This document shows, one piece after another, positions 6,993-12,167 of a stretch of DNA of 12,167 nucleotides; the first letter of the stretch is position 1; each line of letters begins with the position of its first letter. The position numbers and the translations under genes are program-made. Under the pieces are notes generated by a model, which ran no database searches, was not told where the DNA came from, and worked only from the letters and a program-made list of their open reading frames with translations. The stretch is from RGIG4140 sp045635565. Lineage in GTDB: Bacteria; Pseudomonadota; Alphaproteobacteria; CAAHEQ01; UBA3637. The DNA is taken from NCBI GenBank assembly GCA_045635565.1, contig JAZTVX010000022.1, forward strand, positions 1 to 12,167. The letters are read 5' to 3'.

Positions 6993-7589
6993 ATGAGCAC
7001 TCTTAATTCTGTGGCTGTTTTTTGTGGAGGAAGTCCCGGTCGGAAAGCAATTTACATGCAAGAAGCCCATCGTTTGGGCGAAATTTTGGCTCAAAATGAT
7101 ATTAAACTTATCTATGGAGCCGGTACGACCGGTTTAATGGGGTCAGTCGCTGACGGGGCTTTTTCGGAAAATGGTTATGTCATTGGTGCAACCATTCGTG
7201 AATTGTATGATATTGAAAAACCGGAAGCTATTGCTCAACGGGCTAATAAATTTGAAGTTTGGGATTTAATGGCTGAACGCAAAGTGTCTATGGTCGATCA
7301 ATCTGATGCCATTTGTATTTTACCGGGAGGGTTTGGCACGATGGATGAATTGTTTGAAGTTTTAACGCTTCGGCAATTGAATTTAATCAAAGCACCTATT
7401 ATTGTTGTTAATATTGACGGTTTTTACAACACGCTGGAACAATTTATTTACGAAATGATAGGGGAAGGTTTTGTTAAGCCTTATCAATTGAAATTATTAT
7501 CTTTTGTTAAATCAGTTGATGATGTATTGCCCGAAATTGAAAATCAAATGAAACTGATTGAGCAAGGTAATGTTCAAAGTGAGGTCTAA
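6993..7589 (+). CDS. LOG-family protein (TIGR00730-type Rossmann-fold phosphoribohydrolase)
   Basis: LOG-family enzymes hydrolyse nucleoside 5'-monophosphates (cytokinin riboside monophosphates in plants, AMP-like substrates in some bacteria) to base and ribose 5-phosphate. The 198-residue product is a typical short LOG protein. It has an N-terminal Rossmann strand VAVFCGGSPG (7-16), the glycine-rich YGAGTTGLMG (41-50), the M-x-x-RK motif (MAERK, 93-97) and the signature PGGFGTMDE (111-119) that holds the catalytic Glu. AAGGA lies about 7 bases before the ATG. It is the first gene of an operon with mlaA, whose start codon directly follows the LOG stop. No link between LOG activity and Mla lipid transport is known to me; the natural substrate in this organism is unknown. 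Confidence 0.92.
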   Translation: MSTLNSVAVFCGGSPGRKAIYMQEAHRLGEILAQNDIKLIYGAGTTGLMGSVADGAFSENGYVIGATIRELYDIEKPEAIAQRANKFEVWDLMAERKVSMVDQSDAICILPGGFGTMDELFEVLTLRQLNLIKAPIIVVNIDGFYNTLEQFIYEMIGEGFVKPYQLKLLSFVKSVDDVLPEIENQMKLIEQGNVQSEV

Positions 7590-8369
7590 ATGAAACAGCA
7601 TATTCTTTTGGGTGTCTTATTCGGGATTCTTTTTTGTTGTTGTTCGTGTGCAACAAAGCCTATCGATCCGGAAGAGTTAAAAATATATGAAGAAACAAAC
7701 GACCCTTTAGAACCGATGAATCGGACTGTTTTTGCATTTAATAACTTAGTTGATGAAACATTATTGAAACCGACAGCACGTGGATATCGTGCTGTTACGA
7801 CGCAAACCATGCGTACGGGTGTTACTAATTTTTATGACAATCTGGATGAAACCCGTAATGTTTTAAATGGTGTCTTACAAGCCAATCCGATCAAAACATC
7901 TAATGCCCTCAAACGATTTTTAGCGAACACTTTTTGGGGATTTTTTGGGTTGATGGATGTTGCTTCCGATATGGATATTCCTAAATACGATAACGATTTT
8001 GGGCAAACATTGGCTGTTTGGGGTTGGGAAACAAGCGATACCTATCTTGTTTTACCGTTGATGGGGCCATCTAATCCTCGTGATGCCTTAGGAACGGCTG
8101 GTAATTTTGTGACCCCGCCGTCTGTTTTAATCACCATGATGACGCCTTGGACATCATATCCTTTAACAATTGGTAATTACATTCAAATGCGGGAACGTTC
8201 AATTGAATTTTTAGATAATTTACACCGTTCGTCAACAGATTATTATGCAACCGTTCGGTCGATGAGTCGTCAAAACAGACAAAAAGTTATCAATGATGCG
8301 TTGGGTCATACCGAAACGGAAACACCGAAACAATATGAATTTGACATGGATTTTGATGATTTTGAATAA
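7590..8369 (+). CDS. mlaA: MlaA (VacJ) outer-membrane lipoprotein of the Mla phospholipid system
   Basis: MlaA sits in the outer membrane and passes mislocalised outer-leaflet phospholipids to the periplasmic carrier MlaC, preserving lipid asymmetry. The 259-residue product starts with a lipoprotein signal (MKQHILLGVLFGILF) ending in a Cys cluster; the lipidated residue is most likely C20 (CCSC-ATK), though C16-C18 make this uncertain. Next comes the family signature NDPLEPMNR (37-45). Further on are DFGQTLAVWGW and YLVLPLMGPSNPRDALG, both strongly conserved. The C-terminus is acidic. ATG follows the LOG TAA with no gap, and the Shine-Dalgarno GAGGT lies within the end of the LOG gene, so the two are translationally coupled. 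Eleven bases separate it from mlaC. Confidence 0.95.
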   Translation: MKQHILLGVLFGILFCCCSCATKPIDPEELKIYEETNDPLEPMNRTVFAFNNLVDETLLKPTARGYRAVTTQTMRTGVTNFYDNLDETRNVLNGVLQANPIKTSNALKRFLANTFWGFFGLMDVASDMDIPKYDNDFGQTLAVWGWETSDTYLVLPLMGPSNPRDALGTAGNFVTPPSVLITMMTPWTSYPLTIGNYIQMRERSIEFLDNLHRSSTDYYATVRSMSRQNRQKVINDALGHTETETPKQYEFDMDFDDFE

Positions 8370-8380
8370 GGAGTAGCATT

Positions 8381-8983
8381 ATGAAGAAAATCTTAACACT
8401 TATCATTGGCTTATTGATGTATTCGACCAGTGTCTGTGCCGATTCGCAAAAAGCCGTTACATTTGTTGAAACTTTGGCAAATGACATGATTATTGATGTT
8501 TTGGCAGCCGATAAACCCATGACGGAAAAACTGAATTTGTTTCAGTCTAAATTTCATCAGGCGTTGGATTTGAAATCTATCGGTCAATTTGTTTTAGGTG
8601 TTTATTGGCGAAAAACAACTCCCGCTGAAAGAGAAGCATTCATAGAAGCCTTTATGGATTTCTCAACAAAATCATGGGCTGATAAATTTAATATGTATAA
8701 CGGTCAACAAATTGTGTTCACGGGTTCCCGTCCGGCTCAGAAAGATCAATTGTATGTTGATAGTGTTATCCAAAACAATCCACCGGTTGAAGTTATTTGG
8801 CGTGTTCGTGAAAAAAACAACGAATATAAAATTGTTGACATTGTTGTCGAGGGTGTCAGTATGGCAATGAGTTATCGAAATGAATATGCCTCGTTCCTGC
8901 AAAAGAATAAGGGAGATGTTGCCAAACTTACCCAAGAACTCAATCAAAAAAGTCAGGCTTTCAAATTTTCTGATGAAAAATAG
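8381..8983 (+). CDS. mlaC: MlaC (Ttg2D family) periplasmic phospholipid carrier
   Basis: MlaC shuttles a phospholipid between outer-membrane MlaA and the inner-membrane MlaFEDB transporter. The 200-residue product has a Sec signal peptide (MKKILTLIIGLLMYSTSVCA, cleavage after A20). It then shows family landmarks: FHQALDLKSIGQFVLGVYWR, a central strand around NGQQIVFTGSRP, PVEVIWRVREKNNEYKIVDI, and VEGVSMAMSYRNEYASFL before the C-terminal helix. A strong AAGGAG overlaps the end of mlaA. The gene is the last of the operon and is followed by a strong terminator. The mlaFEDB genes are not here, so the inner-membrane transporter must be encoded elsewhere. Confidence 0.95.
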   Translation: MKKILTLIIGLLMYSTSVCADSQKAVTFVETLANDMIIDVLAADKPMTEKLNLFQSKFHQALDLKSIGQFVLGVYWRKTTPAEREAFIEAFMDFSTKSWADKFNMYNGQQIVFTGSRPAQKDQLYVDSVIQNNPPVEVIWRVREKNNEYKIVDIVVEGVSMAMSYRNEYASFLQKNKGDVAKLTQELNQKSQAFKFSDEK

Positions 8984-9015
8984 ACTTTCAAATTTGTCAT
9001 ATGGATTATTTAAAC

Positions 9016-9057
9016 AAACCACTCCCGAAACTTACAATGATTTTTGGGAGTGGTTTT
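9016..9057 (+). terminator. Terminator of the LOG-mlaA-mlaC operon
   Basis: AAACCACTCCC (9016-9026) pairs perfectly with GGGAGTGGTTT (9046-9056); a G-T and three A-T pairs extend the stem inwards. TTTT follows the GG. It is about 33 bases after the mlaC stop. A-rich flanks on the opposite strand may let it also end the leftward lectin-like pseudogene transcript. Confidence 0.85.
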
Positions 9058-9068
9058 ATAAGCAAAAT

Positions 9069-9444
9069 TTAATATAAGTAACAAAGGACATATAAACTGC
9101 CTGCACGTTCGCTAACACCCACATTACCATGAGCGAACTGAATAAGTTGAACACGATAGGCTTTATTATTTTTGGAGGCTAATGCTGTTCAAACGTGCTT
9201 ATCAACGCCAAGATTCATATTGGGGCAACCATTAACTTTGATTATTACATACTTCATCCAACGTTGCCAGATGCCATTCGTTAGCCTTACACCAAGCAAA
9301 AGCACTCCACCAGTTCATTTTTTGGTCACTAATGCAATAATCATGCCCGTTTTTACCCTTCGTTTCTACGCCACCATCACATTTAGCGTACGTCAGACTC
9401 GGTATCGTTATTGATAATATTAAAATGAATAATAATTTTTTCAT
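9069..9444 (-). pseudogene. Broken paralogue of the C-type-lectin-like secreted protein
   Basis: The first part (9444 down to ~9244) is intact: ATG with GGAGG upstream, signal peptide MKKLLFILILSITIPSLTYA, then KCDGG, YCISD, MNWWSAFAWCKANEWHLATL and EVCNN, all matching the gene at 10553-10918. The frame then hits TAA at 9232-9234 after 70 residues. Homology continues in another frame: VNGC (9236-9225) through KNNKAYRV to the end LCYLY at TAA 9069-9071. Against the intact copy, the interval between AATAAT and AATGGTTG is 7 bases instead of 12, a net loss of 5. In the downstream frame a second lesion, TGA at 9189-9191, replaces the Trp of the WTA motif. Two independent lesions make this a pseudogene, though the 70-residue N-terminal piece could still be made. 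Confidence 0.85.
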
Positions 9445-9555
9445 GTTTTCCTCCGTTTGTTATTAGTTATTTATGTTTGATATTTATTTGAAATGTTATT
9501 GAATTGAAAAATTATTTCATTTTGAATGGTACGTACCCTAATCACTGTTATTGCC

Positions 9556-10421
9556 CTGTCCACCCTCTCGTCACCCTGACATACATACACCGTCACCCTG
9601 AACTTGTTTCAGGGTCTTTTCGAGATACAGCACCTTGCCTCTCCTCCACGTCACCCTGAACTGGTTCAGGGTCTTTTTGAGATAAAGCACCTTGCCACAA
9701 CCCGATGAGATGCTGAAACATGTTCAGCATGACGAGAATGTGTGAATTATACGTCACCCTGAACTGGGTTCAGGGTCTTTTTGAGATAAAGCACCCTGCC
9801 ACAACTCGATGAGATGCTGAAACGAGTTCAGCATGACGAGAATGTGTGAATTATACGTCACCCTGAACTTGGTTCAGGGTCTTTTCGAGACATAGCACCT
9901 TGCCACAACTCGATGAGATGCTGAAACGAGTTCAGCATGACGGAAAGTGAGTGCGTCTTTTAATGACATAGCACCTTGCCTCTCCTCCACGTCACCCTGA
10001 ACTTGATTCAGGGTCTTTTGACGATAAAGCGCCTTGCCACAACTCGATGAGATGCTGAAACGAGTTCAGCATGACGGTAACGGTAGGCGTTCAATATAAC
10101 GGTAGGGGCGTGTTTTTTTTAGCAATAAGGCATTCTGTCCATCCTCTCGTCACCTTGCCTCTCCTCCACGTCACCCTGAACTTGTTTCAGGGTCTTTTCG
10201 AGATACAGCACCTTGCCTCTCCTCCACGTCACTCTGAACTTGATTCAGAGTCTTTTGACAACACAGCACTCTGCCACAACTCAATGAGATGCTGAAACGA
10301 GTTCAGCATGACGAGAATGTGTGAATTATACGTCACCCTGAACTGGGTTCAGGGTCTTTTGACGATAAAGCACCTTGCCACAACCCGATGAGATGCTGAA
10401 ACGAGTTCAGCATGACGGTAG
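9556..10421. repeat. BIME-like array of alternating palindromic repeats (8 type A, 6 type B)
   Basis: Type A hairpins have the stem ACCCTGAA/TTCAGGGT with a 4-5 base loop. They lie at 9595-9615, 9653-9672, 9756-9776, 9860-9880, 9994-10014, 10173-10193, 10231-10251 (stem ACTCTGAA/TTCAGAGT) and 10335-10355. Type B hairpins have the stem ATGCTGAA/TTCAGCAT. They lie at 9710-9730, 9814-9834, 9918-9938, 10052-10072, 10289-10309 and 10393-10413. Read on the minus strand, B is a variant of A (GTCA, stem, CTCGT loop, stem, TCTCATCG against GTCA, stem, CTTGT loop, stem, TCTTTTCG). The array is therefore made of one element type in both orientations, as in enterobacterial BIMEs. Type A elements recur at 103-104 bp or 58 bp intervals. 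Degenerate half-copies lie at 9564-9580 and about 10146-10155. No transposase is in the window. Short ORFs here are repeat-derived. Confidence 0.93.
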
Positions 10422-10496
10422 GGGGTGATGTTCATCATAACGGAAAAGGTATCATAATAATATAAATGCCTTATTCACATTATTTTTATTTATAAT

Positions 10497-10521
10497 AAAT
10501 CCGCCTGTAAAAGACGGATTT
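10497..10521 (-). terminator. Hairpin after the lectin-like gene, possible terminator
   Basis: On the minus strand AAATCCGTC pairs with GGCGGATTT across a 7-base loop, including one G-U pair that exists only in the minus-strand RNA. It is about 30 bases past the lectin-like stop codon. The following sequence is A/T-rich without a clean U-run, so termination is likely but not certain. Confidence 0.55.
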
Positions 10522-10552
10522 AATCTTGTATAAATAGTATTTAAAAACAGCG

Positions 10553-10918
10553 TTAATAACATAAGGCCGCATGATTATTTTTACGTTGAGGGGTAGCCAC
10601 AGTTCCCCAATGAACATCATAAGCTGAATCATCACCATAGGGCGTTGCTGTCCATAGCCATACATCACCAGCTCCATTTAAACCACCACAACCATTAGCC
10701 CAGCCTCGATTATTACATACTTCTTCTATGGTTGCCAAACGCCGTTCATTTGCTTTGCACCAAGCAAACGCACTCCACCAGTTCATTGCTTTATTGTTGC
10801 TTACACAATAAACATGATTATCTGCGGTGCTTTTAATTTCTCTTCCCCCATCACATTTAGCAAACACTATGTTTGGTAATGTAACTGAAAAAACACATAT
10901 CAATAATAATTTTTTCAT
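10553..10918 (-). CDS. Small secreted C-type-lectin-like protein
   Basis: The 121-residue protein starts at ATG 10916-10918, with GGAGGAG 4 bases upstream. The frame is open further upstream to 10990, but that would overlap the preceding gene and put the signal peptide inside the protein. The signal is MKKLLLICVFSVTLPNIVFA (cleavage after A20). The mature ~101 residues contain six Cys (22, 38, 54, 68, 77, 120), enough for three disulfides. The pattern MNWWSAFAWCKANERRLATIEE, a central GC-x-GL, WLWTAT and a C-terminal ALCY matches a bacterial C-type-lectin-like fold. A surface-binding or adhesive role is inferred, and no ligand can be named. It lies 40 bases after the Cys-rich gene and may share its transcript. 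A damaged paralogue is at 9069-9444. Confidence 0.82.
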   Translation of the reverse strand: MKKLLLICVFSVTLPNIVFAKCDGGREIKSTADNHVYCVSNNKAMNWWSAFAWCKANERRLATIEEVCNNRGWANGCGGLNGAGDVWLWTATPYGDDSAYDVHWGTVATPQRKNNHAALCY

Positions 10919-10958
10919 TTTCTCCTCCGTTTGTTTTTGGTTATTTAAATTTTGATTG

Positions 10959-12167
10959 TTATTCTCCTGTCGGACATTCTTCCAAATCACTCAAATCGTA
11001 ATCCATATCCAAACATACACCCCAAAGTGGATTACTACCTTTTGAATCAATTTTATTAGTACACCCTTTGGATTTAAACGCTAAATAACAATATTGTTGT
11101 TTCGGACAATCTATTTGAACGGAAAATGTTTTTTCCCAATCTGGGGTTTTTATTTTGCACATTGAATTGACACTTTCCATATCAGTACAAACTCCAAAAA
11201 TCCTCCCTGTTTGATTTGAAACAGATTGACCCCTGCATGCTTCGGAAGTAAATGATAGATAACAATATTGACTTGGCGGACATGGGTCATCAACAACTTC
11301 AATTATTGCCGATCCATCAGGTATGTTAACTGAACAAGACGGATTGACATCATCCATAACAGCACAAACACCATATATGATTCCGGTGTGATTATTTTGA
11401 ACAGAACTACTACACGTATTATTCGCAAACGACAAATAGCAATATTGCTCTGGTGGACAACCTTTATCTTCTGTTACCATCTCATTTGTTATTATTTCTG
11501 ACACCTTAAATGAACAATTAGTACTTATTGTCACTTTTGTATCAGATACTTGATATGAACAATCGGCTTTAATTGGTGGCATATCCATGTTTTGAAACGA
11601 ATATTTACAAAAACCATCTGATTCAACACATTCATCAGCCGTTTCGCCACAAATCGTATTGCCTCCACAACACCACCGACGTTCATCTAGCCAACATTCG
11701 CTTTCTGTTTCCGTATCACAAATCGGATTACAAAATGTATGAGACTCGTTGGGTTCTTTTCCGTCAGGACAATCATAACAGGTGCCCGTTTCAGCATGGC
11801 AATATCCACCCGCCGAATCGGCACAATCATCATTCGTTTTGCAATCTTTACCGGGGGCTCGTGTCCCTTCAAACGCAAAAATAATATCAAGTGGTTCGGT
11901 AGGGCATTGTGTTAAAAGGGTTACATTGGTTTCTTCGAGTTCTACCTGTTGATAAAAAGATAAGGCATCGTTATTACCCAATTGCATCAGCATTTGACAC
12001 ATCTCTTTGTCAACATCGGCAACCAGAACAAAGGTATCTCCGTCTTCATCTTTTCCCGTGAACATATCGTATCCACATTTTGGTGTAAAATTGACCGGTA
12101 TCCAGTTTGTTTCTTCGGTACTTTCTCGCCCTTGTTGATTCGCATAAGCCAGATGGGCTTCTTGGAC
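10959..12167 (-). CDS. Large Cys-rich extracellular protein with three C-terminal repeats (5' end outside window)
   Basis: The frame is open to the right edge, giving 402 residues ending at TAA 10959; the start is not in the window. A Met at 12065 is only an internal codon, because in-frame sequence (QEAHLAYANQQGRE) runs on upstream. About residues 109-133 form a C-x5-C-x7-C-x6-C-x2-C cluster with TNDDC and GYC, like EGF/Dickkopf-type Cys modules. More Cys pairs follow up to residue 187. Then come three repeats with the consensus CPP-x-QYCYLSF, a Cys, G-x-I-x-GVC-x-x-M and a closing Cys, at about residues 237-278, 296-337 and 354-388 (11334-11459, 11157-11282, 11004-11108). Such Cys density implies an oxidised, exported protein. 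The visible N-terminal part resembles the region after a pilin-type helix, a weak guess. The lectin-like gene follows 40 bases downstream, suggesting a joint surface role. Confidence 0.8.
   Translation of the reverse strand, partial: VQEAHLAYANQQGRESTEETNWIPVNFTPKCGYDMFTGKDEDGDTFVLVADVDKEMCQMLMQLGNNDALSFYQQVELEETNVTLLTQCPTEPLDIIFAFEGTRAPGKDCKTNDDCADSAGGYCHAETGTCYDCPDGKEPNESHTFCNPICDTETESECWLDERRWCCGGNTICGETADECVESDGFCKYSFQNMDMPPIKADCSYQVSDTKVTISTNCSFKVSEIITNEMVTEDKGCPPEQYCYLSFANNTCSSSVQNNHTGIIYGVCAVMDDVNPSCSVNIPDGSAIIEVVDDPCPPSQYCYLSFTSEACRGQSVSNQTGRIFGVCTDMESVNSMCKIKTPDWEKTFSVQIDCPKQQYCYLAFKSKGCTNKIDSKGSNPLWGVCLDMDYDLSDLEECPTGE

Noticed and set aside
9189..9191. TGA read as Trp (alternative genetic code)
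   Set aside because: TGA replaces a conserved Trp here, but every Trp in the intact genes is TGG, and the same pseudogene carries a frameshift. A nonsense mutation is the simpler reading.
9172..9414. An 80-codon plus-strand ORF
   Set aside because: It is antisense to the lectin-like pseudogene, whose reading frame, signal peptide and Shine-Dalgarno on the minus strand are convincing.
10071..10295. A 74-codon plus-strand ORF containing VTLNLFQG and HSELDSES
   Set aside because: It is a translation of the palindromic repeats and has no independent coding signal. Such peptides recur wherever this repeat family occurs.
9556..10421. CRISPR array
   Set aside because: The repeats differ in sequence, alternate in orientation, are themselves palindromes and are separated by spacers that are also repeated. 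There are no unique spacers of uniform length and no cas genes.
10919..10990. N-terminal extension of the lectin-like protein to Met at 10990
   Set aside because: It would overlap the end of the Cys-rich gene and bury the signal peptide 24 residues inside. The ATG at 10916-10918 has a strong GGAGGAG.
11573..11884. A 103-codon plus-strand ORF
   Set aside because: It is antisense to the Cys-rich gene, which has repeats, regular Cys spacing and an open frame to the window edge.

Overview
The window is AT-rich chromosomal DNA from a Gram-negative bacterium, most likely an alphaproteobacterium. The clues are an outer-membrane lipid-asymmetry gene pair (MlaA/MlaC), a ribosomal protein S9 with a long N-terminal extension, and type A RNase P RNA. 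The lineage is an inference. All conserved Trp codons are TGG, so the standard bacterial code applies.

Layout. Positions 1-513 hold no gene I can support, but contain a perfect 27-bp inverted repeat (43-69 / 191-217) and a Shine-Dalgarno-like sequence at the left edge for a gene that would start outside the window. The RNase P RNA gene rnpB (minus strand, ~514-877) lies head to head with the rplM-rpsI ribosomal operon (1095-2056); both have near-consensus sigma70 promoters. After the rpsI terminator come a 59-residue remnant resembling the C-terminus of an Eco57I/BREX-type DNA methyltransferase and a small TM2-domain membrane protein. The TM2 gene converges on a minus-strand operon of three genes: a secreted protein of unknown function, an unusual two-domain Clp/Hsp100-like AAA+ ATPase, and mutY. 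Divergent from that operon is LOG-mlaA-mlaC (6993-8983), closed by a strong terminator.

The right third (9069-12167) looks accessory. It has two paralogous small secreted C-type-lectin-like genes, one inactivated by a 5-nt net deletion and a Trp-to-stop change. Between them lies an ~860-bp array of palindromic repeats, and upstream of the intact copy is a large Cys-rich extracellular protein that runs off the right edge. The array alternates two hairpin classes (A and B). B is the reverse complement of an A-type element with compensatory stem changes, so the block resembles a BIME (paired REP elements in opposite orientations).

The items most worth a second look are the Clp-like ATPase with a decayed first nucleotide-binding domain, its secreted partner gene, the BIME-like array with covarying stems, and the lectin/Cys-rich locus.
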